Source: JBOFMT01 sp051658525
GTDB lineage: Bacteria > Bacillota_I > Bacilli_A > Erysipelotrichales > Erysipelotrichaceae
Assembly (NCBI GenBank): GCA_051658525.1
Contig: JBOFMT010000104.1
Coordinates: forward strand, 6,837 to 70,836
Direction of reading: 5' to 3'
DNA length: 64,000 bases
The notes beneath the pieces are model-generated. The model searched no databases. It saw nothing but the letters and a program-made list of their open reading frames with translations, and was not told the origin of the DNA. The position numbers and the translations under genes are program-made. Below are positions 7,201 through 14,934 of the stretch, piece by piece (within the stretch, counting starts at the first letter, position 1; each line of letters opens with the position of its first letter).

Positions 7201-7863
7201 ATGTCACAAATCAAATATCTAATCAAAATCTATAGAGAAGAATTTTGTGTAGATGAACTACTAAATAATGGATGTTTATACATGCGTCCGGTATCTTATT
7301 TTACAAGAGTAAACGTAAAAACAACAGTAAGTGGCCAAAGAGATATAGGAGAAGGAGTCTCATTAGGATTCATTAGAGTCCATCAAGATAATGCAATATA
7401 CTGTATGTATGCTGTTTACGATGACCAAATAGATGGTAATTTTATTTTAATTAACAAAAAAGCTATTTATGATTTTTGTGGTATACCCATGAACGGCTTT
7501 CTTGCTATTTTTCCATATAAGAGGTTTATAGAAAGTTTGAATAATGGTTTTTTCGATGGATACAAACTCACTCATGGTCTAGTAAACTATTCAATATTAT
7601 CAATAGAGGAAGATTGCAACAATTTATGTAACTTAAATGATAAAAATCACATATTCAACAAACACCCCTCTTTTCAGCATCAGCAAGAATATAGAATCGT
7701 TTCTGATCTAAGACTAACTAAAACATATTATAAAATAGAAGATTGTCCCAATTATAAAGCAATTGTCCCAAATACAATTATTTTTGGTATGAAATTTTCA
7801 ACCTCAGCATTAGAAAATTATAATTTAGAGTATTATTCACTTTTCGTAAATACATTATATTAG
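7201..7863 (+). CDS. orphan protein of unknown function, AT-rich accessory gene
   Basis: I do not recognise this 220-aa protein with certainty. It is soluble and mixed alpha/beta by eye. The N-terminal phrase LLNNGCLYMRPVSYF, a DIGEG motif, and a later QQEYRIV give a weak resemblance to DUF2971-like proteins, which often sit in mobile or defence regions. A good ribosome-binding site (AAAGGAG) precedes ATG 7201. It is divergent from the RNA/candidate-toxin locus and shares its high AT content, so both probably arrived together or share a hotspot. No catalytic motif can be named. Confidence 0.55.
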   Translation: MSQIKYLIKIYREEFCVDELLNNGCLYMRPVSYFTRVNVKTTVSGQRDIGEGVSLGFIRVHQDNAIYCMYAVYDDQIDGNFILINKKAIYDFCGIPMNGFLAIFPYKRFIESLNNGFFDGYKLTHGLVNYSILSIEEDCNNLCNLNDKNHIFNKHPSFQHQQEYRIVSDLRLTKTYYKIEDCPNYKAIVPNTIIFGMKFSTSALENYNLEYYSLFVNTLY

Positions 7864-7870
7864 TTGAGAT

Positions 7871-7920
7871 GAGAAACACTAAAATCAATTTTAGCATCTT
7901 ATTTGGTCTTTATCTTTTTT
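7871..7920 (+). terminator. weak terminator after the orphan gene
   Basis: Hairpin with inner stem CTAAAAT/ATTTTAG (7879-7894) and outer GATG/CATC, followed by a T-rich stretch interrupted by other bases. Confidence 0.45.
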
Positions 7921-7939
7921 TACGATAATATTAAAAAAA

Positions 7940-8443
7940 TTATTTATTTTGTTGAGCAAAAAAAGCATGCAAGGCTTCAGGCGATTCTTCCATATTACGT
8001 TGCATCCAGCAACATAAGATACCATACAAACCATGGGCAATAAAATGTTTCCCATACAAGGCAGCTGGTTCACTTGTATGAGAGATATCGATATGATCCT
8101 CAATTGTTTTCAACATCACACTACTCAACCCATTACGATACAATAATAAATAAAATGCCTGGTGTGTTTTGTAGTGTGTAAATAAATCTAACCACAAGGT
8201 GTCAATACTCGAATTCGGATTTGCTTCAAAGGCTTTTCCCCACGCTTTGATTAATTGGGCATCATATTGGTGAATGATCGCTTCTTTATCCACAAAATTT
8301 CGATAAAAGCTAACACGAGATACTTCAGCTTCTTGAATGAGCTGCGTAATGGTAATCTTATCGAGTGATTGCGTTTTTAATAACGTTAACAATGCTTGAC
8401 TCAATTGTTGTTTTACATAGGTATTTTTTTGTTCGTTGTTCAT
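7940..8443 (-). CDS. TetR-family transcriptional regulator
   Basis: Repressor of about 167 aa. The N-terminal HTH reads LDKITITQLIQEAEVSRVSF, followed by YRNF as in TetR/DhaS-type proteins. The C-terminal half is a short helical ligand/dimer domain (LFTHYKTHQAFYLLLYRNG). ATG 8443 is favoured because GGGAG lies upstream, though at a long spacing of 12. An ATG at 8473 has no ribosome-binding site. It is divergent from the membrane-anchored hydrolase at 8563, with a perfect palindrome between them, so it most likely represses that hydrolase. Confidence 0.85.
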   Translation of the reverse strand: MNNEQKNTYVKQQLSQALLTLLKTQSLDKITITQLIQEAEVSRVSFYRNFVDKEAIIHQYDAQLIKAWGKAFEANPNSSIDTLWLDLFTHYKTHQAFYLLLYRNGLSSVMLKTIEDHIDISHTSEPAALYGKHFIAHGLYGILCCWMQRNMEESPEALHAFFAQQNK

Positions 8444-8505
8444 GTTGTTACAAAATCTCCCTCTTTGTTTCATTATTAGGCAAACTATTTACCTCTGACA
8501 ATAGT

Positions 8506-8525
8506 GATGATACACTTGTATCATC
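8506..8525. promoter_or_regulatory. perfect palindrome, probable TetR operator
   Basis: GATGATAC-ACTT-GTATCATC lies in the divergent intergenic region. A second 12-bp palindrome, CACACATGTGTG, lies at 8538-8549 just before the hydrolase ribosome-binding site. Confidence 0.7.
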
Positions 8526-8562
8526 TTAACATAGAAACACACATGTGTGAAGGAGACAAGCA

Positions 8563-9492
8563 ATGAAACAAGTAGTATATTCTATCATCGCCATAATTGC
8601 CGTTTTAGGTGGTGGCATGTTTATCGGATTACAGTATCTCAAACACCAACCAGTCGTTAAGGAAAACTATACGCAAAAAATTGAACCAAAAGGAGATTTA
8701 GAAGCAACCTACTTGCAAAAGGGTGCTTATGAAACAATCGATACCCTGTCTATTCCCGTATTTGATCACAATAAAAAATTCTCAATAGTTTACCCTACCA
8801 CATCCAGTGAGCAACCTCTACCCGTGGTTATCTTTGCCAATGGTACTGGCATACCAGTAAGTAAATATCTTGCCCAGTTACAACACTTTGCATCTTGGGG
8901 CTTTATCGCAATCGGAAGTGAGGAAGAATCTAGTTGGAATGGTGCATCCACCCAACAAGCAATTAACTTGTTGCAAAGCCTACAAACCATAACAACCATA
9001 GAAGATAAGACGAATCCCTTGTATCAAAAGATCGATTTAGACGCCATTGGTGTCATTGGTCACTCACAAGGTGGTGTCGGGGCCATACACGCTGCAACAT
9101 CTATACCAAACGCTCCATTAGTAAAGACCATTATTAGCTTATCTCCAACAAGTATGGAACTAGCAAAAGCCCTAATGTGGCAATACGATGCCAGTTTACT
9201 GCAGGTACCAACTTTACTTGCAAGTGGCACTGGTCATGTAGATACATCAACGATTATTTCATTACCACAACTACAAGATATCTATGATTGTATTTCGGAT
9301 GATACACTCAAAATTAAACTTCGTCTAACAGGAGTCGACCATGGTGATACCTTAACGCGATTGGATGGTTACAACATTGCTTGGATGCTGTGGCATCTAC
9401 AAGCAGATGAGCTCGCTATGAGCGTATTTGTAGGAGAACATCCTGAACTCTATCGTAACGACAATATGCAAGATGTAGAGTCAAATGTATAA
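8563..9492 (+). CDS. membrane-anchored alpha/beta hydrolase (dienelactone hydrolase/chlorophyllase-like)
   Basis: 309-aa serine hydrolase with an uncleaved N-terminal membrane helix (about residues 5-24), so the enzyme domain probably faces outside. The nucleophile elbow is GHSQGG, with the oxyanion region FANGTGIPVSKY upstream, and a late HGDT motif supplies the likely catalytic His. These features resemble the poly(ethylene terephthalate) hydrolase/chlorophyllase-type dienelactone hydrolase group, but the substrate is not predictable. GAAGGAG precedes ATG 8563. It is transcribed alone, divergent from a TetR repressor, and ends at a strong terminator. Confidence 0.82.
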   Translation: MKQVVYSIIAIIAVLGGGMFIGLQYLKHQPVVKENYTQKIEPKGDLEATYLQKGAYETIDTLSIPVFDHNKKFSIVYPTTSSEQPLPVVIFANGTGIPVSKYLAQLQHFASWGFIAIGSEEESSWNGASTQQAINLLQSLQTITTIEDKTNPLYQKIDLDAIGVIGHSQGGVGAIHAATSIPNAPLVKTIISLSPTSMELAKALMWQYDASLLQVPTLLASGTGHVDTSTIISLPQLQDIYDCISDDTLKIKLRLTGVDHGDTLTRLDGYNIAWMLWHLQADELAMSVFVGEHPELYRNDNMQDVESNV

Positions 9493-9519
9493 AAAAGGGC
9501 CAATACTTGGCCCTTTTTT
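9491..9519. terminator. strong terminator
   Basis: AAAAAA-GGGCCAA-TAC-TTGGCCC-TTTTTT: symmetric, so it can serve both the hydrolase gene and the convergent beta-glucoside operon. Confidence 0.9.
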
Positions 9520-9552
9520 GATATAGTCAAACATGCACGCAATTCTATATCT

Positions 9553-10992
9553 TTATTTTATTTTTGTAAAGTCACCGTGGTGTTCAATGACTTGTTGATA
9601 CCAAGCAAAGCTCGCTTTTTTATAACGTTTTAGTGTTCCTTTACCTTCGTTATCTTTATCAACATAGATAAATCCATAACGTTTTTCCATTTCCCCTGTA
9701 GTAAAGGAAACAATATCAATACAACCCCAAGGAGTGTACCCCATGACCTCTACTCCATCTAGTTCAATTGCTTTTTCAACTTCTTCAATATGCGCTTTTA
9801 AATAATCCATACGATAGTTATCTTCACACGTTTGCATTTCATTTAAATGATCGTAAGCACCAAACCCATTCTCAACAATAAAGATAGGAAGTTCATAACG
9901 CTCATATAGAGAACTTAAAACATAGCGTAACCCTACTGGATCAATGGTCCAATCCCAAGCGGTTGCTTTGGTATATGGATTGGCTACTGAATATTCATTT
10001 CCACCATTTAATGAGTTGGAAATATCTTGTTTTTTACCAGCTTGAACAACATTACTCATGTAGTAGCTAATTCCAATATAATCCACACAACCTTGTGCAA
10101 GAATTGCCTTGTCTTCCTCAGTGATATGAATGTTGTAACCTTTACTTTCCCACTCTTTGAGTGCAAAGCTACTATAGTGACCACGTACATGCACATCTGC
10201 AAAGAAATAACGATCACGCATCATGACTTGAGCTAACATAATGTCATCTGGATTACATGAGAATGGATAAATCGGTACCATTGCCATCATACAACCAATT
10301 TCAAAATCAGGGTTGATTTTTTTCCCATCGATTACAACTTGTGCAGAGGCAACAAGTTGATGATGCACCGTTTGATACATTGCTTCTTCTGGCTTTTCAA
10401 AGCTAGAGTATTTTACACCCGAACAAGTCCAACCAAAAATATCATTTTGAACATTTTTTTGATTGTTAATTTCATTGAAGGTCATCCAGTACTTCACCTT
10501 ATTTGCATAACGTTTCATTACAACGTTTGCATAGCGTGTAAAGTGTGCAATTACCTCGCGGTTATGCCAACCACCTAGTGTTGCTAGGTGGTATGGCATT
10601 TCAAAGTGACTTAACGTAATCACTGGTTCAATGTTATATTTTAATAATTCATCAAATAGTTCATCGTAAAATTGTAGTCCTGCTTCATTTGGTTCTACCT
10701 CATCCCCATTGGGAAAGATACGAGACCAAGCAATCGATGTACGGAAACATTGTAAACCAAGTTCTGCTAAGAGTTTGATATCCTCTTTATAATTATGATA
10801 GAAATCAATTGCTTCATGATTCGGATAGTACTCCTGTTCAAGCACACCTTGTGTAATCAATCTTTGTTTTCCATTGGCTCCAGCATTCATCACATCAGCA
10901 ACGCTTAAGCCTTTACCTCCAGCGGTATAACCCCCTTCAATTTGATGAGCAGCAACTGCTCCTCCCCATAAAAACGTGTTTGGAAATGCCAT
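9553..10992 (-). CDS. 6-phospho-beta-glucosidase, glycoside hydrolase family 1
   Basis: Hydrolyses phosphorylated beta-glucosides (cellobiose-6-P, salicin-6-P and similar) delivered by the PTS. Complete 479-aa GH1 protein. It starts with FPNTFLWGGAVAAHQIEGG, has the acid/base glutamate in TFNEINNQ (about residue 175) and the nucleophile glutamate in IVENGFGAYD (about residue 377). The C-terminal end of the barrel has the phosphate-binding region GEMEKRYGFIYVD, where the S/K-x-K/R-Y phospho-sugar pattern is expected. It lies 16 bp downstream of the EIIC gene in the same transcript. It is probably induced by release of the GntR regulator encoded divergently, and subject to CcpA repression. Confidence 0.95.
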   Translation of the reverse strand: MAFPNTFLWGGAVAAHQIEGGYTAGGKGLSVADVMNAGANGKQRLITQGVLEQEYYPNHEAIDFYHNYKEDIKLLAELGLQCFRTSIAWSRIFPNGDEVEPNEAGLQFYDELFDELLKYNIEPVITLSHFEMPYHLATLGGWHNREVIAHFTRYANVVMKRYANKVKYWMTFNEINNQKNVQNDIFGWTCSGVKYSSFEKPEEAMYQTVHHQLVASAQVVIDGKKINPDFEIGCMMAMVPIYPFSCNPDDIMLAQVMMRDRYFFADVHVRGHYSSFALKEWESKGYNIHITEEDKAILAQGCVDYIGISYYMSNVVQAGKKQDISNSLNGGNEYSVANPYTKATAWDWTIDPVGLRYVLSSLYERYELPIFIVENGFGAYDHLNEMQTCEDNYRMDYLKAHIEEVEKAIELDGVEVMGYTPWGCIDIVSFTTGEMEKRYGFIYVDKDNEGKGTLKRYKKASFAWYQQVIEHHGDFTKIK

Positions 10993-11008
10993 ATTTTTAT
11001 CTACCTTT

Positions 11009-12292
11009 CTATTCTACTTCATCGTTTAAAAATGCTTGGTCTTGTTTCATCATAAATGGATAGTAAATCACAACACTCATAACTAAAATCGCAATTTGTA
11101 ACAAGGCCCCATTTAATCCACTCAAGATAAATCCTGATAGAATTGGTGGCATTGTCCATGGTACTTGAACCCCAATAAAAGGAACGATAAATCCTGTTGC
11201 TGTTGCCACATAGGTTAGGATATAAGCAAGTACTGGTACGATAATAAAGGGTACTAACATGAGTGGATTATACACAATTGGTAATCCATAAATAACGGGT
11301 TCATTGATATTGAAAATACCTGGAACAATCGATAATTTTGAAATTTGCTTCATTTGTTTTGATTTTGCTGCTAATAATGCTGCAATGAGTAACCCTACGG
11401 TAATACCAGTACCACCAATCTTTACAAAGTTGTCAATGACTTGTGGTGTAACAATACGTGCTCCACTCGCTAAGGTATTCATACCTTGTGCAGCTAATTC
11501 TGAGTTTGCTAATGCGTTGGCAGTTAAGATTGGTGCCATCACCCCCATAACAATATTAGGACCATGAATCCCTGCCCAGAACAATAAAGAAATTAATAAG
11601 ACAATCACAAGACCACCTACAAAGGTATCACTTAAATTTTGTAGTGGAATTTGTAACCCTGAGAAAATAAATTCTGTTAATGTTGTATCAAACAAGAAGA
11701 AACCTTGGTAAATAATTGCAGCTCCAGCAATGATAATAAAACCTGGAATTAAAGCTGTAAAGGCATTGGCAACCCCTTGTGGAACACCAGCTGGCATTTG
11801 AATCGTAATTTTCTTTTTAATTAAGAAGGTAAATACAAAACCAGAAAGTAGTCCAATGATAATCGCTGTGATCACCCCTTGACCACCAGCCCATACTTTA
11901 GGAATAATACCAGTTACAACTTCACCACTTCCGCTTACGGTGGAACTAGCTGTAACAATTAAGAAGGCAACCAGTGCCATAATACCGGAAGTAATACCAT
12001 CTTCCCCTTCATTTTTCGCATAAGAGTAAGCAATACCTAGAACACTAACAATCGCCAAGATATCAAATGTTGCCCCAGACACTTGATTTAATGCCACATT
12101 CCAGTTGGCACCAAACAAGTTAACCATGAAATCAGCATATCCTGTAATTGGTAAATTTGCTAATAATAGAAATAAAGATCCAATTAAGGTAATTGGCATC
12201 GTTAATACAAAACCATCTTTTAATGCAGTTAATGCTTTGGTACTTGAGACTTTTACCATTGCTGATAAAAATTGATCAAAATATTTATTCAT
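11009..12292 (-). CDS. PTS beta-glucoside/cellobiose transporter, EIIC component
   Basis: Polytopic membrane permease of the lactose/cellobiose PTS family (427 aa). It starts FDQFLSAMVKVSSTKAL and has about ten hydrophobic segments. The loop with FNINEPVIYGLPIVYNP is the conserved EIIC substrate-binding signature. Only EIIC is encoded here: no EIIA or EIIB of the Lac family is seen in the window, so partners must come from elsewhere. It is the first gene of the operon with the GH1 enzyme. The promoter (12367-12395) carries a cre-like site in its spacer and a palindromic operator just downstream. Confidence 0.93.
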   Translation of the reverse strand: MNKYFDQFLSAMVKVSSTKALTALKDGFVLTMPITLIGSLFLLLANLPITGYADFMVNLFGANWNVALNQVSGATFDILAIVSVLGIAYSYAKNEGEDGITSGIMALVAFLIVTASSTVSGSGEVVTGIIPKVWAGGQGVITAIIIGLLSGFVFTFLIKKKITIQMPAGVPQGVANAFTALIPGFIIIAGAAIIYQGFFLFDTTLTEFIFSGLQIPLQNLSDTFVGGLVIVLLISLLFWAGIHGPNIVMGVMAPILTANALANSELAAQGMNTLASGARIVTPQVIDNFVKIGGTGITVGLLIAALLAAKSKQMKQISKLSIVPGIFNINEPVIYGLPIVYNPLMLVPFIIVPVLAYILTYVATATGFIVPFIGVQVPWTMPPILSGFILSGLNGALLQIAILVMSVVIYYPFMMKQDQAFLNDEVE

Positions 12293-12345
12293 ACACTTCT
12301 ATCCTCCATGTTCATTCACACTTATCTTTTTCGAAGAAATGATAA

Positions 12346-12357
12346 TCATTCGAATGA
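12346..12357. promoter_or_regulatory. GntR-type operator TCATTCGAATGA
   Basis: Perfect 12-bp palindrome just downstream of the EIIC -10, placed to block transcription. A second ATTCGAAT core is at 12422-12429, and a half-site ATTCGATT lies at 12403-12410. These are likely targets of the divergent GntR regulator. Confidence 0.75.
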
Positions 12358-12366
12358 CTTGTCCAT

Positions 12367-12395
12367 ATCATACCACAAGCGCTTTCACTTGTAAA
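12367..12395 (-). promoter_or_regulatory. beta-glucoside operon promoter with internal cre site
   Basis: -35 TTTACA (12390-12395) and -10 TATGAT (12367-12372), spacer 17 bp. The spacer contains TGAAAGCGCTTG (12376-12387), a close match to the catabolite-responsive element bound by CcpA. Glucose repression is therefore expected. Confidence 0.78.
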
Positions 12396-12438
12396 CACTT
12401 ACATTCGATTATTTTAAATTTATTCGAATGAATATGGT

Positions 12439-12467
12439 TTGCCATAATGAATAATTCATTGTACAAT
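12439..12467 (+). promoter_or_regulatory. promoter of the GntR regulator gene
   Basis: -35 TTGCCA (12439-12444), -10 TACAAT (12462-12467), 17-bp spacer. The ATTCGAAT operator core at 12422-12429 sits just upstream of the -35. Confidence 0.65.
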
Positions 12468-12514
12468 AAGAAGTAACAAAGGGCTTACATCCTTAAAATA
12501 GAAGCGAGGACCTT

Positions 12515-13219
12515 ATGAAAACAAAAGAAATCAAACAAGCACTGCTCAGTGAGATCGAAGCAGGCGCATTCAATGAAACAAAAAAACTACCAACCGAAGA
12601 TCAGTTGGTAGCAAAGTATCAAACAACAAAATATAGTATTCGTCGTATTTTAGATGAACTAGTAGAACAGTGTGTTGTGTATCGCGTACAAGGTAGTGGT
12701 GTGTATATTAGAGAAAACAAGCGCAAAGGTTATCTTACCTTATCAAGTACCAAAGGGATCAGCAATGAATTTCAAGATGCAACGGTAACTACGAAAATCC
12801 TATCAATGGAAGTTACACATGCAACATTACAACAAGCTGAAATCTTTGGTTGTGATGTAGGTAGTGATTTGTATCACTTGGAACGTTTACGTTTGGTTGA
12901 TGGTGTTGCCTTTGCATTAGAAACATCAACATATAACAAAAAAATCGTACCTTACTTAAACCAAGAAATTGTTGAATCCTCTATTTTTGAATACATTCAA
13001 ACTGGTTTGGGTTTGGATATTGGCTTTGCGGATAAACGTTTGGAAGCACGTAAACTCTCACCACAAGAAGCAGCGCTGTTAGACTTAGAACCAAACGATC
13101 CTACCATCGTGATACACGATACCGTTTATTTAAAAAATGGTCGTGTATTCAATGATAGTCAAGTTGTCTATCATTATCAACATGCAAAGTTTTTTGAATT
13201 GGCACAGTTTAAGAAATAA
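12515..13219 (+). CDS. GntR-family (HutC/UbiC type) transcriptional regulator
   Basis: Sugar-phosphate-responsive repressor of 234 aa. The N-terminal winged helix is typical (LPTEDQLVAKYQTTKYSIRR, then VYRVQGSGVYI), and a C-terminal UTRA ligand domain runs from about residue 75, with LERLRLVDGVAFALE. Divergent from the EIIC/GH1 operon, with ATTCGAAT palindromes between them, it is the probable local repressor, released by a phosphorylated beta-glucoside (inference from family). An AGGA motif precedes ATG 12515. A short stem-loop terminator follows the stop. Confidence 0.92.
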   Translation: MKTKEIKQALLSEIEAGAFNETKKLPTEDQLVAKYQTTKYSIRRILDELVEQCVVYRVQGSGVYIRENKRKGYLTLSSTKGISNEFQDATVTTKILSMEVTHATLQQAEIFGCDVGSDLYHLERLRLVDGVAFALETSTYNKKIVPYLNQEIVESSIFEYIQTGLGLDIGFADKRLEARKLSPQEAALLDLEPNDPTIVIHDTVYLKNGRVFNDSQVVYHYQHAKFFELAQFKK

Positions 13220-13222
13220 ATC

Positions 13223-13247
13223 GAAAGCGCTAAAGCTTTCTTTTTTT
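13223..13247 (+). terminator. terminator after the GntR gene
   Basis: GAAAGC-GCTAAA-GCTTTC followed by seven T. The end of the convergent Crp/Fnr-type gene overlaps its T-run. Confidence 0.8.
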
Positions 13248-13890
13248 ATCTCATATCACGCAGATCAGAAGTTAAATATTCTCGGTTTAAAATACGATAC
13301 CCCATCGCTGTTTTTTCTAAAACATCCGCTTTGCATAAGCGCTCTAATAAACGAAAAACATGACGATAGCTCATTCCAGTAGCCTTAGCAACATCGCTTA
13401 AAACTTCACTAAACATCTGATTGTTTGCACGCTCATCGATATAGTGACACAAGCGCTCCATCGCACTCATGGAAGCTCTAGCAACATGAGCATGGTTACT
13501 ACCTACTAGTTTGGTAGCAAGCGATTTGGATAGTTCTAAGAGAAAGCGTGGATTTGCTTCTAGCACAGTGCGATTTTTTTCCATCGGGATACAACACAGT
13601 GTGGTTGGTACTTCCGCAACAACACTTGCAAGCGCTGTAGGCTGATGTCGTAGAAATTCGATATCCCCTAAAATCCCATTGGAAATTTGATAGCTTAAGG
13701 TTAAATCCTTACCAGACTTGGTTAATGTCTCTACCCGCACTGCCCCTTCAACTAGTACCCGTAACGCATCCATCTGTTGTCCTTGTTGAATGATGAGTTC
13801 TAACCCTTGTACTTGCATCCATGTCACATCACGTAAATCTGCTAGCTCTAACCCAAAGCGTGCATCGAGTTTTTCTTCCTTGTTTTTCAT
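13246..13890 (-). CDS. Crp/Fnr-family transcriptional regulator
   Basis: Cyclic-nucleotide-binding-like sensor domain (about residues 15-125, with LRVLVEGAVRVETLT and FLRHQPTALASVVA) joined to a C-terminal HTH (VAKATGMSYRHVFRLLERL). No Fnr-type N-terminal Cys cluster is present, so an iron-sulfur oxygen sensor is unlikely. The sensor resembles the YeiL/PrfA-like branch, where the ligand is often unknown. ATG 13890 is selected because GAGGTG sits six bases before it; the upstream GTG is that ribosome-binding site itself. It is divergent from a YdcZ-family exporter that it may control. Confidence 0.88.
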   Translation of the reverse strand: MKNKEEKLDARFGLELADLRDVTWMQVQGLELIIQQGQQMDALRVLVEGAVRVETLTKSGKDLTLSYQISNGILGDIEFLRHQPTALASVVAEVPTTLCCIPMEKNRTVLEANPRFLLELSKSLATKLVGSNHAHVARASMSAMERLCHYIDERANNQMFSEVLSDVAKATGMSYRHVFRLLERLCKADVLEKTAMGYRILNREYLTSDLRDMR

Positions 13891-14009
13891 CTTTTTCACC
13901 TCGCACTAAGCTTACACTATACCATCATAAAAGAAAAGCAAAGACCATGACCTATGTCCTAGTAGTCCTAGATAACTTTCCTCTATACTTAGCTAATCGG
14001 AGGACGTTT

Positions 14010-14906
14010 ATGTATTCTATTTTAAGTATGTTGGCGGGAGCCATTGTATCCTTTATGATTTTAATGAATGGAGAATTATCCAATGTGGTTGGTGTCCTCT
14101 ATTCTACCCTCATTGTTCATATCGTTGGTGTTGTCGTTGCCATTCTTGTTTGCAAGGCTAATAAACAAACCATCTCAATCAAAAGCTCTGCCCCAATTTG
14201 GAGTTATTTTGGTGGTGTTATCGGTGTCTTTACTACCGTTGCTAGTAGTTTTTGTGTGGGAACCTTAAGCATTACCAACATTGTAGCGCTTTGTTTATTA
14301 GGTCAAACCCTTACGAGTATCGTATGCGACCAATTTGGTTTCTTCACTTCGAATAAAAAACCATTTCAAGCCTTTCAACTAGCAGGCTTATCCTTTGCCT
14401 TCATCGGTATTTTCTGGATGTTGGATTTTAGTGCCATTGCTAGTATGACAGCCATGCTTGTTGCCTTACTATCTGGTGTTAGTATTGTGTTATCCCGCTT
14501 TTTCAACGCTCGTCTAGCACTCGCTACGAGTGATCTACGTGGAAGTTATCTCAATCATGTTACCGGGCTCTTTGCAACCATGTTCATCATGATCATCGTA
14601 CGCCCAAGTATTTCTAGTATACCTAGTTCCTTGCCACTATGGATTTTCTTAGGTGGAGCCTTGGGTGTTGGTAGTACCTTATTGTATAATGTGACCAGCA
14701 ATCAATTATCCAGTTATCAAGTTACGATTTTTTCCTTCTTAGGTCAAATTGCAACAAGCTTTGTTTTGGATGCGCTAATGGGCTATACAAGCTCACCTGC
14801 TGCCATGCAAGGAACCCTCTGGATTCTTTTAGGTCTCCTCTTAAATATGGTACTATCCATTACAATCCAAAAAAAGAAAACCCAAAAGCTTGCACTACAA
14901 GCCTAA
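14010..14906 (+). CDS. DMT-superfamily transporter, double YdcZ (DUF606) protein
   Basis: Membrane protein of 298 aa with about ten helices, arranged as two YdcZ repeats (each about 140 aa, each with a G-rich N-x-x-L start: LMNGELSNVVG in the first). ATG 14010 is chosen because GGAGGA (13999-14004) lies six bases upstream; in-frame codons further upstream have no ribosome-binding site and would overlap the divergent regulator's promoter region. Some YdcZ proteins export small metabolites. The substrate here is unknown. Divergent pairing with a Crp/Fnr regulator is the only functional clue. Confidence 0.85.
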   Translation: MYSILSMLAGAIVSFMILMNGELSNVVGVLYSTLIVHIVGVVVAILVCKANKQTISIKSSAPIWSYFGGVIGVFTTVASSFCVGTLSITNIVALCLLGQTLTSIVCDQFGFFTSNKKPFQAFQLAGLSFAFIGIFWMLDFSAIASMTAMLVALLSGVSIVLSRFFNARLALATSDLRGSYLNHVTGLFATMFIMIIVRPSISSIPSSLPLWIFLGGALGVGSTLLYNVTSNQLSSYQVTIFSFLGQIATSFVLDALMGYTSSPAAMQGTLWILLGLLLNMVLSITIQKKKTQKLALQA

Positions 14907-14908
14907 CG

Positions 14909-14934
14909 ACAATCCCATGCGGGATTGTTTTTTT
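14909..14934. terminator. terminator between convergent transporter genes
   Basis: ACAATCCC-ATGC-GGGATTGT with a T-run on the plus strand. The minus-strand MATE gene ends just inside the T-run. Confidence 0.85.
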
